A stretch of 64,000 bases of DNA from NCBI RefSeq assembly GCF_003966715.1, contig NZ_AP018907.1, forward strand, positions 1,662,001-1,726,000. The letters are read 5' to 3'. The notes below the pieces were generated by a model. That model saw nothing but the letters and a program-made list of their open reading frames with translations, did not search any database and was not told the origin of the DNA. Positions 8,311 through 17,804 of the stretch are shown one piece after another. How positions within the stretch are numbered: the first letter of the stretch is position 1; each line of letters starts with the position of its first letter. The stretch is from Blastochloris tepida. Its GTDB lineage: Bacteria; Pseudomonadota; Alphaproteobacteria; Rhizobiales; Xanthobacteraceae. The position numbers and the translations under genes were made by a program.

Positions 8311-9333
8311 ATGTCGACCGAAGCCCGCGCATTTGCCGGCGTCCTGCTTGCGCTGACGATCTCCTTCGCGCCAGCCGCATCGGCCGGAACGCTCGATGCC
8401 GTGCGCCAGCGCGGTACCCTGGTCTGCGGCGTCAATCAGGGGCTCTTCGGTTTCGCCGAGCGCAACGACAAGGGCGTCTGGTCGGGCTTCGATGTCGATT
8501 TCTGCCGCGCAGTCGCCGCCGCCTCGCTCGGCGATCCCGACAAGGTGAGCTTCGTGCCGCTGTCGGCGGGCGAGCGCTTCGACGCGCTGCGCGAGGGCAA
8601 GATCGACCTGCTGTCGCGCAACTCGACCTGGACGCTGGAGCGCGAAGCCGATCTCAAAGTGCTGTTCGCCGGCATCACGTTCCATGACGGCCAGGGCTTC
8701 ATGGTGATGCGCAAGCCGGACGTGACCTCGGCGCTCGAACTGGACGGCAGCAAGGTCTGTGTTCAGACCGGCACCACCAGCCAGGCCAATCTGGCCGACT
8801 TCTTCCGCGCCAATTCGATGAAGTATGAGGAGCACGCCTTCCCCACCCCGGCCGATGCGCTGAAGGGCCTCGCCGACGGGCAATGCGACGTGCTCACCGC
8901 CGACCAGTCGGCGCTCTACGCCATGCGGCTCGAGCTGAAGAAGCCGTCCGAGGCGGTGATCCTGCCCGACGTGATCTCCAAGGAGCCGCTCGGCCCGGCG
9001 ACGCGGGCGGACGATCCGACGTGGTTCAATGTGGTGAAGTGGGTCAATTTCGCCCTGGTCAATGCCGAGGAGGTCGGCGTGACCTCGCAGAACGCCACTG
9101 AGGCGCTCGGCTCCGCCAAGCCGGACGTGCGCCGGCTGGTCGGCGTCGAGGGCGACCTCGGCAAGAAGCTCGGCCTCGACGATGCGTGGGCGCTGCGCGC
9201 GGTGAAGGCGGTCGGCAATTATGCCGAGGTCTATGAGCGCAATGTCGGCACCAAGTCGCGCCTCGGTATTCCGCGCGGGCTGAACCAGCTCTGGTCGATG
9301 GGCGGCATCCTCTACGCCCCGCCGCTGCGCTGA
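8311..9333 (+). CDS. Amino-acid ABC transporter substrate-binding protein (AapJ/BztA-like)
   Basis: The protein has 340 residues and a signal peptide cleaved near residue 25 (AASA-GTLD). The mature protein is a family 3 solute-binding protein: LVCGVNQGLFGFA, WSGFDVDFCRAVAAA, DLLSRNSTWTLERE and the C-terminal NYAEVYERN block match AapJ/BztA, the general L-amino-acid binding proteins of alphaproteobacteria. It would bind amino acids in the periplasm for an inner-membrane ABC permease. No permease or ATPase gene flanks it; the neighbours are a transpeptidase and a convergent aminotransferase. It is therefore an orphan binding protein or a displaced paralogue of an aap operon elsewhere. Confidence 0.9.
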   Translation: MSTEARAFAGVLLALTISFAPAASAGTLDAVRQRGTLVCGVNQGLFGFAERNDKGVWSGFDVDFCRAVAAASLGDPDKVSFVPLSAGERFDALREGKIDLLSRNSTWTLEREADLKVLFAGITFHDGQGFMVMRKPDVTSALELDGSKVCVQTGTTSQANLADFFRANSMKYEEHAFPTPADALKGLADGQCDVLTADQSALYAMRLELKKPSEAVILPDVISKEPLGPATRADDPTWFNVVKWVNFALVNAEEVGVTSQNATEALGSAKPDVRRLVGVEGDLGKKLGLDDAWALRAVKAVGNYAEVYERNVGTKSRLGIPRGLNQLWSMGGILYAPPLR

Positions 9334-9388
9334 ACGCGCCCGGTCACCCGGCTTAGCCGACTGCGGGAGCCTGAACCCGCGGCCAAGA

Positions 9389-10567
9389 TCAGCCCGTCTT
9401 CAGCCAGGAGCCGATGCGCTCCACCGCCTCGGCCATGTCGGCGGCCGAGCCGGCATAGGAGAAGCGGATGAAGTGGCGGCCGTCGTGGGGGTCGAAATCG
9501 ACCCCCGGCGTTGCCGCCACCCCGGCCTCGGCCAGCATGCGGCGGGCAAAGGCGAGGCTGTCATTGGTGAAGCGGGACACGTCGGCATAGAGGTAGAAGG
9601 CGCCGTCGACCGGCAGGATGCGGTCGAAGCCGATCTTCGGCAGGCTGCTGGTGAGAATGCGGCGGTTCTCGATATAGCCGCGCTTCACCGCCTCCATCTC
9701 CTCGCGGCCATCGAACGCGGCCTCGGCGGCGACTTGACTCAAGGTCGGCACCGAGATGGCGAGGTTCTGCTGCAGACGCTCGACCGGGCGCACCAGCGGC
9801 TCCGGCACGACCATCCAGCCGACCCGCCAGCCGGTCATGCAGAAATATTTCGAGAACGAGTTGATCACGGTGGCGCGCTCCGACACCGCGACCGCGGTCG
9901 CCGCCGGGAAAGCGTAGTCGAGGCCGTGATAGATCTCGTCGGAGACGAAGCGTATGCCGGCATCCTCGGCCGCCGCGATCAGCGCGGCTAGCGCCTCGCC
10001 GGTCATCATGGTGCCGGTGGGGTTGGCGGGGCTCGCCACCAGGACGCCCGCAAGCGGGCTTCTGGCGTGCTCGGCCAGAAGCGTCTCGGGAGTGATCGCC
10101 CAGCGCGTCTCCGGCCCGGTCTCGATCAGCACCGGCTCGCAGCCCAGCGCCTTGAGGATCTGGCGGTAGGGCGGATAGCCGGGATTGGCGATGGCGACGC
10201 GGTCGCCCGGCTGGAACAGCGCCAGGAACGCCAGCACGAACGCCCCGGACGAGCCGGTGGTGACCACGATGCGCTCCGGCGACAGGTCGAACCCGAAAGT
10301 CTCGGCGTAGTAGCGGGCAATCCGGCCCCTGAGCGACGGAATGCCGAGCGCCGTGGTGTAGCCGATGCGGCCCTCCTCCAGGCAGCGCGCCGCCGCGGCC
10401 CGCGCGGTGGCCGGCGCCGGGGCGGCCGGCTGGCCGACCTCCAGATGCACCACACGGCCGCCGGCCGCCTCGATGCGGGCGGCTTCGGCCATGATGTCCA
10501 TGACGATGAAGGGGGCGATGTCGGCGCGGGGCGCGGGGCGTAGAAGCGGATCGAGCGGGCTCAGCAT
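9389..10567 (-). CDS. Class I/II PLP-dependent aminotransferase
   Basis: This 392-residue cytosolic enzyme has the fold-type I aminotransferase motifs: GYTTALGIPSLR for the N-terminal arm, ANPGYPPYR, SPANPTGT (about 179-186), SDEIYHGL for the cofactor aspartate-tyrosine region, and NSFSKYF with the Schiff-base lysine at residue 240. It probably transfers an amino group between an amino acid and 2-oxoglutarate or oxaloacetate; the sequence does not reveal the substrate. The ATG at 10567 begins MLSPLDPLL, which fits family N-termini; the ORF extends 17 codons further upstream without support. It is monocistronic and divergent from the M48 protease gene. Confidence 0.88.
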   Translation of the reverse strand: MLSPLDPLLRPAPRADIAPFIVMDIMAEAARIEAAGGRVVHLEVGQPAAPAPATARAAAARCLEEGRIGYTTALGIPSLRGRIARYYAETFGFDLSPERIVVTTGSSGAFVLAFLALFQPGDRVAIANPGYPPYRQILKALGCEPVLIETGPETRWAITPETLLAEHARSPLAGVLVASPANPTGTMMTGEALAALIAAAEDAGIRFVSDEIYHGLDYAFPAATAVAVSERATVINSFSKYFCMTGWRVGWMVVPEPLVRPVERLQQNLAISVPTLSQVAAEAAFDGREEMEAVKRGYIENRRILTSSLPKIGFDRILPVDGAFYLYADVSRFTNDSLAFARRMLAEAGVAATPGVDFDPHDGRHFIRFSYAGSAADMAEAVERIGSWLKTG

Positions 10568-10743
10568 GCCTTCGCATAGCGCACAGGTAGCCGACGGGAA
10601 ACAGGTTCGGGGTGACAAGCGGAGCCAATCGCCTCAACAATTCCGCGACGCCTCATTGTTGCCGCCTCGCAGGTCGATTTGATGCGATCGGCCTTGCCCC
10701 CTATGGTCGCGTATTCGAGGCCGGACAGGAGACGCCGCCCGCA

Positions 10744-12183
10744 ATGCCCGACCGTCAGCCCGCCCAACCGCGCACCGCTCCCCGGACCGGCCTGCCGCGA
10801 CGGATCGCCGCCGCAGCCCTGGCGCTCGTGCTCGCCGTCACCACCGGCAGTCCCCAGCCGGCGGCCGCGCAGGGACAGCCGAAGCTGCCGATCGTCCGCG
10901 ACGCCGAAACCGAGGCGCTGCTCAAGGACTACATGACGCCGGTTCTCAAGGCGGCGGGCCTCGCGAAGCAGAATGTCGAGGTGACGCTGATCAACGACCG
11001 GAATTTCAACGCCTTCGTTGCCGACGGGCGCCGCATTTTCGTCTTCCTCGGCACGCTGGTCGAGGCCAAGAACCCGAACGAGGTCATCGGCGTGCTGGCG
11101 CACGAGACCGGCCACATCGCCGGCGGCCATCTCGCCCGCATGCGCCAGCAGCTTGCCGCAGCGCAGACGGTGTCGATCGTCGCCTTCCTGCTGTCGCTCG
11201 GCGCCGTCGCCGCAGGCGCGGCGAGCGGCTCGGCGCGCGACACGAACCTCGGCGGCGCGCTGGGCGGCATCATGACCGGCCCGCAGGAGATGATCCGCCG
11301 GTCGCTCCTGTCCTATCAGCGCGGCGAGGAACAGGCGGCCGACCGGGCGGCCATCACCTATCTGCACGCCACCCACCAGTCGCCGAAGGGCATGCTGGAC
11401 ACGTTCCGCCGCCTGAGCGACCAGAGCCTGTTCATCTCGCGCGGCGTCGATCCCTACACGCTGTCGCATCCGCTCCCCCGGGAGCGCATCTCGCAGCTCG
11501 AGGAACTGGTCGCGAAAAGCCCCTACAAGGATGCGCGCGACCCGGCCGAGCTGCAGCTTCGCCACGATCTGATGCGGGCCAAGATCATCGGCTATTTCGA
11601 TCGCGCCGACACGGTGGCCCGCCGCTATCCGCTAAGCGACACCAGCCTGCCGGCGCGCTACGCCCGCGCCATATCTGCCTACCGCTTCAAGCAGGTCCGC
11701 GAGGCGATCGCCCAGATCGACGGGCTCATCGCCACCCAGCCCAACAACCCCTATTTCCACGAGCTGAAGGGGCAGGCGCTGCTGGAGAGCGCGCGGCCGG
11801 CCGAAGCCATCGCGCCGCTGCGGCGGGCGGTGGCGCTGGCGCCGAACGCCAATCTGATCCGCATCATGCTGGGGCAGGCGCTGGTGGCGACCGGCGACAA
11901 GGCGCATGCCGAGGAAGCGATCCGCGAGCTGTCGCGGGCGCTGACCCGCGAGACCCTGGCCGCCGACGGCTACCGGCAGCTTGCCATCGCCTATGGCCGC
12001 AAGGGCGACATCGCCAATGCCGACCTCGCCTCCGCCCAGGCGGCGTTCGCCGGCGGCGAGTTCCAGACCGCGCGCCACCTCGCGGCCCGCGCCAAGACCC
12101 GCTTTGCCAATGGTTCGCCCGGCTGGCTCAAGGCCGACGACATCGAGAACTACAAGCCGCCCAAGCTCGACGGCAGAAGCTGA
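10744..12183 (+). CDS. Periplasmic M48 metalloprotease with TPR repeats (BepA-like)
   Basis: This 479-residue protein has a signal peptide (core at residues 20-42, ending AAAQG). The M48 peptidase domain carries the zinc motif HETGH (residues 120-124), with the third ligand in GEEQAADRAA further on. The C-terminal half is made of TPR-like helices (NPYFHELKGQALLE, PNANLIRIMLGQAL, ETLAADGYRQLAIAYG). The architecture is that of BepA/YfgC, which degrades or helps assemble outer-membrane proteins such as LptD and BamA. The chosen start at 10744 leaves a normal signal sequence; the ORF open from 10612 overlaps the aminotransferase promoter region. The next genes on this strand include another periplasmic quality-control protein, a DsbA-like oxidoreductase. 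Confidence 0.9.
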   Translation: MPDRQPAQPRTAPRTGLPRRIAAAALALVLAVTTGSPQPAAAQGQPKLPIVRDAETEALLKDYMTPVLKAAGLAKQNVEVTLINDRNFNAFVADGRRIFVFLGTLVEAKNPNEVIGVLAHETGHIAGGHLARMRQQLAAAQTVSIVAFLLSLGAVAAGAASGSARDTNLGGALGGIMTGPQEMIRRSLLSYQRGEEQAADRAAITYLHATHQSPKGMLDTFRRLSDQSLFISRGVDPYTLSHPLPRERISQLEELVAKSPYKDARDPAELQLRHDLMRAKIIGYFDRADTVARRYPLSDTSLPARYARAISAYRFKQVREAIAQIDGLIATQPNNPYFHELKGQALLESARPAEAIAPLRRAVALAPNANLIRIMLGQALVATGDKAHAEEAIRELSRALTRETLAADGYRQLAIAYGRKGDIANADLASAQAAFAGGEFQTARHLAARAKTRFANGSPGWLKADDIENYKPPKLDGRS

Positions 12184-12235
12184 GCCGGGCACCGAGGCAA
12201 CCTGCCCGCAAGGCCGGTGCGCGCTTTTGCGAGGA

Positions 12236-12306
12236 ATGCTCTGAGTTGCCGAGTTGTCGCATTCCCTTCCGCGAAACCGGTTCCCACTTTTGCGCAGAAT
12301 GCTCTA
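12236..12306 (-). repeat. Dispersed repeat family B, copy 2 (reverse)
   Basis: Read on the minus strand it begins AGAGCATTCTGCGCAAAAG, continues with GTGGGAACCGG and GAATGCGACAA, and runs into a second AGAGCATTC. It lies between the M48 protease and the DsbA-like gene. Compared with 5843-5945 the middle is shorter. Confidence 0.7.
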
Positions 12307-12417
12307 AGCCTGTCGGCAAAGGCCCCTCCGGTCCGGGTTCGAGACGAACGCCCGGCGGGGCCTCTGCCAAGCGATCCCCCGGTCCGTGTCGACCGGCCAT
12401 CAAGGAGCCCCCGACCA

Positions 12418-13200
12418 ATGACGCTCTTTTCCCTCACGGCGCGGACGGCCATGGCCGGCTTGGCGCTGCTCGCTGCCGCCGCTGTCGCCGCGCCGGCCTG
12501 GGCACAAACGGCCGCGCCGCTGACGCGCGAGGATGTCGAGAAGATCGTCCGCGAGACGATCGTGAAGAACCCGGAAATCCTCCAGGAGGCGCTGCAGGAG
12601 CTCGAGAAGCGCGCCAATGCCGACGAGGAGAAGCGCCGCAAGCAGGCGCTGTCCGCCAATCGCGATCAGCTGCTCAACTCGCCGAAGAGCGTCGTTATCG
12701 GCAACCCCAAGGGCGATGTCACGATTGTAGAGTTCTTCGACTACAATTGTGGGTTCTGCAAGCGCGCGCTCTCCGACCTCGTCGAACTGGTCAAGAGCGA
12801 CGCCAATCTCAAGGTGGTGCTGAAGGACTTCCCGGTGCTCGGCGAGTCCTCGGTGCAGGCCGCCACGGTGGCGCTCGCCGCCAAGCTGCAGGCGACCCCG
12901 GCCAAGTATTTCGAGTTCCACCAGAAGCTGATGGGCGGCCGCGGCGAGGCGACGCGCGAGCGCGCGATGGCGGTGGCCAAGGAGGTCGGCTTCGACATGG
13001 CCCGCCTGACCAAGGACATGGAGTCGCCCGAGGTGATGGCGACGCTGCAGGAGAATTTCCGGCTGGCCCAGGATCTCGGCCTCACTGGAACGCCGAGCTA
13101 TGTGGTCGGCGGCGAGGTGGTGGTCGGCGCCGTCGGGCTGGAGAAGCTGCGCGAGCAGCTGCGGGCGGCGCGCGCGGCCTGCCCGGAAAAGGACTGCTGA
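12418..13200 (+). CDS. DsbA-family thiol oxidoreductase (thioredoxin fold)
   Basis: The protein has 260 residues. A signal peptide ends near residue 30 (APAWAQ). A helical segment (residues 35-85, rich in Glu/Lys) precedes a thioredoxin-like DsbA domain with active site C-G-F-C (Cys111-Cys114) and a cis-proline loop TGTPSYVVG near residue 223. This N-terminal helix plus DsbA domain layout resembles the Com1/ScsC/BdbD group, which oxidises or isomerises disulfides in periplasmic proteins. The ATG follows AAGGAG. In many Rhizobiales the same gene lies upstream of aroQ-accB-accC; here it is followed by a 512-bp gap and accB. Confidence 0.9.
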   Translation: MTLFSLTARTAMAGLALLAAAAVAAPAWAQTAAPLTREDVEKIVRETIVKNPEILQEALQELEKRANADEEKRRKQALSANRDQLLNSPKSVVIGNPKGDVTIVEFFDYNCGFCKRALSDLVELVKSDANLKVVLKDFPVLGESSVQAATVALAAKLQATPAKYFEFHQKLMGGRGEATRERAMAVAKEVGFDMARLTKDMESPEVMATLQENFRLAQDLGLTGTPSYVVGGEVVVGAVGLEKLREQLRAARAACPEKDC

Positions 13201-13712
13201 ACGGAGACGCACTGATTCGAGCATGTCCGGGCGCCAGAAGCGGGGCCGCCGCATCGTCGCGGCCCCGTTCAGGCCAGCCGGACGCGCCCCCGCCCGCATC
13301 GGCGCAAAGCCTGTCAATGCCAAAAAAGTCTGAAAGTGCATGCCTGTCGGCCGGACATCCCGGCCCGACGCCGGGCGCCCGGAAATCCACGGGGCGGGCG
13401 GGTCGATACAGGCCGCTTTTCACCGGACACATCCATGCCTATAAGAGCGCCGGCGGGCGAACCGGTCGGCCGCGCCAGATGGGTCCGATGGTTGCAGTCT
13501 GCAATGGGTGCGATCATCGTCTTCTCGGAATCGGCTGTGGGCCGGATGGAAGCGCGCTCGCCGCGGCGCATCGGCATGACGGCGAGATCGGTCCGGCCGA
13601 GACGTATCCTGCGCGAAATCCCCCCGCGCATACGTGTTCAGTGCTCATTCGCGGCGAGCCGACCGCTCCGCCAAGCTGAAGGCGACGGTCTGAACCGGCG
13701 CCGGGAGATAGA
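13201..13712. other. Gap between DsbA-like gene and accB, no gene seen
   Basis: This is 512 bp without a supportable gene. ORFs on both strands lack family resemblance. A short reading from 13318 begins MPKKSES but does not continue like 3-dehydroquinate dehydratase (AroQ), the gene usually found here in related genomes. It probably contains the accBC promoter. Confidence 0.6.
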
Positions 13713-14195
13713 ATGTTGAAGCCCAAACCCGCCATCGATCCTGCCTTGATCCGCGAACTCGCGGAGCTGCTCAACGACACCGACCTCACCGAGGTCGAAG
13801 TGCAGCAAGGCGAACTGCGTATCCGCGTTGCCCGCAACATCCAGCTCGCGCCGTTCCCGGCGGCGATGTCGACCAATGCCGTCACCGTCGCGGCGCCGGC
13901 GCCGATTCCAGCCGTCGCAGCGGCGGCGGCCGTCGAGGCCGTCGCCGATCTGACCGCCCACCCGGGCTTGGTGAAGTCGCCGATGGTTGGCACCGCCTAT
14001 CGCGCGCCGGAGCCGGGCTCCAAGGCGTTCGTCGACATCGGCACGCAGGTGAAGGAAGGTCAGACCCTCCTGATCATCGAAGCAATGAAGACGATGAACG
14101 CGATTCCCGCGCCGCGCGCCGGCACGGTGACGCAGATCCTTGTCGGCGACGCCCAGCCGGTCGAATACGGCGAGCCGTTGATGATCATCGAGTGA
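13713..14195 (+). CDS. accB: Biotin carboxyl carrier protein of acetyl-CoA carboxylase
   Basis: This is 160 residues, the usual AccB length. The N-terminal helix ([19 protein letters not shown]) and an Ala/Pro-rich linker (about residues 55-80) precede the biotinyl domain, with the target lysine in EAMKTMN (Lys126) and a closing [11 protein letters not shown]. It carries biotin between the biotin carboxylase and the carboxyltransferase in the first committed step of fatty-acid synthesis. A purine-rich GGGAG stretch precedes the ATG. accC follows after 43 bp, so the two are co-transcribed. Confidence 0.97.
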   Translation: MLKPKPAIDPALIRELAELLNDTDLTEVEVQQGELRIRVARNIQLAPFPAAMSTNAVTVAAPAPIPAVAAAAAVEAVADLTAHPGLVKSPMVGTAYRAPEPGSKAFVDIGTQVKEGQTLLIIEAMKTMNAIPAPRAGTVTQILVGDAQPVEYGEPLMIIE

Positions 14196-14238
14196 CGATC
14201 GCGCCCCCCGGGCATCGCCCGGAGGAAATGAGGCTCGC

Positions 14239-15588
14239 ATGTTCACGAAAATCCTGATCGCCAATCGCGGCGAGATCGCGCTCCGCATTCTGCGCGCCTG
14301 CAAGGAGCTCGGCATCTCCACCGTCGCCGTCCATTCGACGGCCGATGCCGACGCCATGCACGTCAAGCTCGCCGATGAGAGCGTGTGCATCGGCCCGCCG
14401 CCGGCCAAGGACAGCTATCTCAACGTGCCCCAACTGCTGGCGGCGTGCGAGATCACCGGCGCCGAGGCGGTGCATCCGGGCTACGGCTTCCTGTCGGAGA
14501 ATGCGCGCTTCGCCGAGATCCTCGCCGACCATCACATCGGCTTCATCGGCCCCAAGCCCGAGCACATCCGGCTGATGGGCGACAAGATCGAGGCCAAGCG
14601 CACCGCCAAGCGGCTCGGCATCCCGTGCGTGCCGGGCTCGGAGGGCGGCATCACCGACGATGTCGATGCCCGCCGGATCGCCGCCGACATCGGCTATCCG
14701 GTGCTGATCAAGGCGGCGGCCGGCGGCGGCGGCCGCGGCATGAAGGTGGCGCGCACCGAGGCCGATCTCGACGTCGCGCTGGCCACCGCCCGCTCCGAGG
14801 CCAAGGCGGCCTTCGGTGACTCGACGGTCTATATCGAGAAGTATCTGGAGAAGCCGCGCCACATCGAGATCCAGGTGCTGGGCGACGGCCGCGGCAACGC
14901 CGTCCATATCGGCGAGCGCGACTGCTCGCTGCAGCGCCGCCACCAGAAAGTATGGGAGGAAAGCCCCTCCCCGGCCCTCAATGTCGACGCCCGCAACCGC
15001 ATCGGCGAGGTCGTCGCCGACGCCATGCGCAAGCTGAAATACCTGTCGGCCGGGACGGTGGAATTCCTGTACGAGAACGGCGAATTCTACTTCATCGAGA
15101 TGAACACCCGTATCCAGGTCGAGCATCCGGTGACCGAGATGGTCACCGGCATCGATCTGCTCAACGAGCAGATCCGGCTCGCCGCCGGCCTGCCGCTGTC
15201 GATCACCCAGGACGACATCGTGATCAACGGCCACGCCATCGAGTGCCGGCTCAATGCCGAGAACCCGACCACCTTCCGCCCTTCTCCTGGCAAGATCACC
15301 TATTTCCACCCGCCGGGGGGCCTGGGCGTGCGCGTCGATTCGGCGGTCTATCAGGGCTACACCATCCCGCCCTATTACGACTCGCTGGTCGGCAAGCTGA
15401 TCGTCCACGGCAAGACCCGCAACGAGTGCCTGATGCGGCTGCGCCGCGCCTTGGACGAGATCGTGGTCGACGGCGTGGAGACCACCGCGCCGCTGTTCCG
15501 CACGCTGGTGCGCCACCCCGACATCGCCAACGGCCAATACGACATCCATTGGCTGGAGCATTTCCTGGCCGGCTCGCCCGACATCTGA
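14239..15588 (+). CDS. accC: Biotin carboxylase subunit of acetyl-CoA carboxylase
   Basis: The protein has 449 residues and full length. It starts [15 protein letters not shown], has the glycine-rich ATP-grasp loop [14 protein letters not shown] near residue 160, [22 protein letters not shown], and the metal and catalytic block [20 protein letters not shown] near residues 275-295. It carboxylates the biotin of AccB with ATP and bicarbonate in the cytosol. An AGGAAATG-like site precedes the start. It forms an operon with accB; aat follows after about 100 bp on the same strand, a typical alphaproteobacterial order. Confidence 0.97.
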   Translation: MFTKILIANRGEIALRILRACKELGISTVAVHSTADADAMHVKLADESVCIGPPPAKDSYLNVPQLLAACEITGAEAVHPGYGFLSENARFAEILADHHIGFIGPKPEHIRLMGDKIEAKRTAKRLGIPCVPGSEGGITDDVDARRIAADIGYPVLIKAAAGGGGRGMKVARTEADLDVALATARSEAKAAFGDSTVYIEKYLEKPRHIEIQVLGDGRGNAVHIGERDCSLQRRHQKVWEESPSPALNVDARNRIGEVVADAMRKLKYLSAGTVEFLYENGEFYFIEMNTRIQVEHPVTEMVTGIDLLNEQIRLAAGLPLSITQDDIVINGHAIECRLNAENPTTFRPSPGKITYFHPPGGLGVRVDSAVYQGYTIPPYYDSLVGKLIVHGKTRNECLMRLRRALDEIVVDGVETTAPLFRTLVRHPDIANGQYDIHWLEHFLAGSPDI

Positions 15589-15691
15589 GCGTTTCGGCCG
15601 GCGGCGAACGCTTCGCCGTACCCTGCTGCGATGCTGCCGCGATGTGCTATGGTCGTCGCGGCTCTTCGCTGGGGGGCGGAGATATCTGGCC

Positions 15692-16387
15692 ATGACGCGC
15701 GGCTTCACCGGACAGGTGGACATCACGCCCGAAGTTCTGCTGAAGGCCTATGCCTGCGGCATCTTTCCGATGGCCGAGAGTGCCGAGGATCCGGGCCTGT
15801 ACTGGATCGAGCCGGAACGGCGCGGCATTATTCCGCTGGACGGCCTGCATGTGAGCCGGCGCCTCGCCCGCACCATCCGCTCCGACCGGTTCGAGGTGCG
15901 GGTCGACCACGATTTCGAGGGCGTGCTCGACGGTTGCTCGGAACCGGCGCCGGGGCGCATGCGCACCTGGATCAATGCGCGCATCCGCCGGCTCTATCGC
16001 GATCTGTTCGATCTCGGGCACTGCCACTCGGTCGAAGCCTACCGCGACGGGCTGCTGGTCGGCGGGCTCTATGGGGTTGCGATCGGCCGCGCCTTCTTCG
16101 GCGAGAGCATGTTCCACGTCGAGACCGACGCCTCCAAGGTGGCGCTGGTGCACCTCGTGGCGCTGCTCCTTGTCGGCGGCTTCACCCTGCTCGACACCCA
16201 GTTCTCCACCCGCCATCTGGAGAGCTTCGGCTGCATCGAGGTGTCACGGCACCAGTACCATCGGCTGCTCGAACAGGCGCTCGCCGGACGCGCCGATTTC
16301 CGTTCCGCCGCGCGCCGGCCGATGCCGGGTGCCGCCGCGCTCGCCATCGTGCAATCGGCCAATGAGCGCCGCTCCGATCCGGGCTGA
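15692..16387 (+). CDS. aat: Leucyl/phenylalanyl-tRNA-protein transferase
   Basis: This 231-residue protein carries the Aat signatures [65 protein letters not shown] (given here in part) and [15 protein letters not shown]. The enzyme transfers Leu or Phe from tRNA to N-terminal Arg or Lys of proteins, marking them for ClpAP by the N-degron route. The ATG at 15692 is preferred to the in-frame 15644 because the family starts just before the [11 protein letters not shown] region. Placement after accC is common in this class. Confidence 0.95.
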   Translation: MTRGFTGQVDITPEVLLKAYACGIFPMAESAEDPGLYWIEPERRGIIPLDGLHVSRRLARTIRSDRFEVRVDHDFEGVLDGCSEPAPGRMRTWINARIRRLYRDLFDLGHCHSVEAYRDGLLVGGLYGVAIGRAFFGESMFHVETDASKVALVHLVALLLVGGFTLLDTQFSTRHLESFGCIEVSRHQYHRLLEQALAGRADFRSAARRPMPGAAALAIVQSANERRSDPG

Positions 16388-16548
16388 GGCTGCCTGCCGG
16401 AGCCGCCGATTCTGCTGCCACTTCAAGCCATGACCGAACGGAAGACCAACTTTTTTCCGTTCTGAGCATATTTTGCGTATGCTCGCTATCGACGAGATGA
16501 CTTCGCCGCCCAATTACTGTGGTTGCCAAAAATCCTGAGGAGGCAGCA

Positions 16549-16998
16549 ATGCAGCGTCTGAACAAGGCCGTTCACGTCATCTTCCGCGTGGCCCTGCTGG
16601 CCCTGGTCGCAATGGTCAGCGTGCCGACCCCGTCGGAAGCGGCGACGGGCACGGTACGGGCGGTCATCACCCGCGGCGGCTTCATCATCGGCGTCGGCGG
16701 CGGCGAAGGCACGCTCACCTTCAAGGGGCGCCTCTATCCGCTGCGTTTCGGCGGCATCAGCGCGGGTGCCATCATCGGTGCGTCGCAGTCGGAACTGGTC
16801 GGCCGAGCCTTCAATCTGCGCCGGGCGTCCGACATCGCCGGCACCTACACCGCCATCGGCGCAGGTGCGTCTTTTGCCGGTGGTGCCGGTGCGGTCCGTC
16901 TGCAGAATTCGAACGGCGTGATCCTCGAACTGTCCGGTCAGCGGGTGGGCTTCGACATTTCCGCCGGCCTCAGCGGCATGTCGGTGAGCCTGCGTTAG
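16549..16998 (+). CDS. Small secreted Gly-rich protein, conserved unknown
   Basis: This 149-residue protein has a strong ribosome-binding site (GAGGAGGCAGCA) and a signal peptide cleaved near residue 31 (PSEA-ATG). The mature part is rich in Gly, Val and Ile with alternating short strands (GGFIIGVGGGEGTLTF, LYPLRFGGISAG) and ends GLSGMSVSLR, suggesting a beta-rich periplasmic or outer-membrane-associated fold. I know similar unnamed proteins from Rhizobiales but no function. A strong terminator follows 58 bp downstream and about 160 bp of upstream sequence contains an AT-rich stretch, so it is a single-gene transcript, probably abundant. Confidence 0.75.
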   Translation: MQRLNKAVHVIFRVALLALVAMVSVPTPSEAATGTVRAVITRGGFIIGVGGGEGTLTFKGRLYPLRFGGISAGAIIGASQSELVGRAFNLRRASDIAGTYTAIGAGASFAGGAGAVRLQNSNGVILELSGQRVGFDISAGLSGMSVSLR

Positions 16999-17056
16999 AG
17001 CATTCTCCGGTCGCGTCGCGACCGACCGAGTCGGTGAGAATCCGAGTTGGATTTCG

Positions 17057-17085
17057 GGGCGCAGCCGGTGGGCTGCGCCCTTTTT
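17057..17085 (+). terminator. Rho-independent terminator
   Basis: A perfect 10-bp stem (GGGCGCAGCC / GGCTGCGCCC) with a GGTG loop is followed by five T. It closes the transcript of the small secreted protein gene ending at 16998. Confidence 0.92.
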
Positions 17086-17804
17086 CCATTTGGCGGGCGC
17101 GCCGCACGCTCGATCGCGCGCATCTGGACGGCCGCGTGCAAACAGCCGCGGGAGCGCGCCGGTCCCTGCCCGGTTCGCACCGATCCGTGCAAACGCCCGC
17201 GGACGAGGCCAGAGTTCCCGACCGCGTCCGGACGGGCCGACGGCACGTCCCCTGCCCGTCGCCGATGTATTGCCCGACGGTGCGGTGGCGCCGGCAAAGG
17301 CGCTCCAGGTTGCACTGCAAGACCGCCATGTGCATTGCAGAGCGGCGGTGTCCAATTACGCCATGAGGGGCCGTTTTGACCGGCTTCAACTGGCCTGCTG
17401 CCGCCGGTTTCGGTGGAAAGCTCGACGGCAGCAGCGCTCCCCTGCCAATTCCGTTGCGGACGGACAATCAACGACAAGTCCTCTGCTTTATTGTTACGTC
17501 GATGTGCGGAATTTTGACTTCACATTGGAAATGTACCATTTCGAATATGGACTTGCGCTGTTGACCTCGGCGCGCGGTTGACTATGAATCGTGGCTGCGG
17601 ATGCGGCATACTTCAGGTGTGCCGTGTGGGCTGGCATTCTGCTTCCGGCAGCGGGAGTTCCGGCAATCGGAGTCCGGGGCTCCGGCATGGTCGGCCCGGA
17701 TTTCGTATGAGGGGATGACGATTGTGACTGTGGCGGGCCAGCGGAGATTGGACGTTTCCCATGGCGGCAGCGCGCGGATGGCGCGCGGCACGCAGGCCGA
17801 ACGG
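17086..17804. other. Long intergenic region upstream of exbB
   Basis: About 700 bp without a supportable gene. It contains an imperfect direct repeat with the core CGTGCAAAC near 17136 and 17187, and an AT-richer segment (17480-17560) that probably holds the exbB promoter, including TTGACT near 17514. An ORF open from 17601 into exbB has no family support before the signal peptide. Confidence 0.5.
17528..17542. promoter_or_regulatory. Dyad, candidate iron-regulatory operator of exbB-exbD-tonB
   Basis: GAAATG-TAC-CATTTC is a perfect 6-3-6 inverted repeat in an AT-rich patch just downstream of a TTGACT hexamer and some 260 bp before exbB. Its position in front of an iron-uptake operon suggests a binding site for Irr, RirA or Fur. 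The assignment is inference. Confidence 0.35.

Noticed and set aside
13318..13412. Possible remnant of aroQ starting MPKK
   Set aside because: Beyond the first four residues there is no similarity to the AroQ signature (VLNGPNLNLLG).
14185..15726. 513-codon minus-strand ORF over accC
   Set aside because: Exact antisense of accC; no own motifs.
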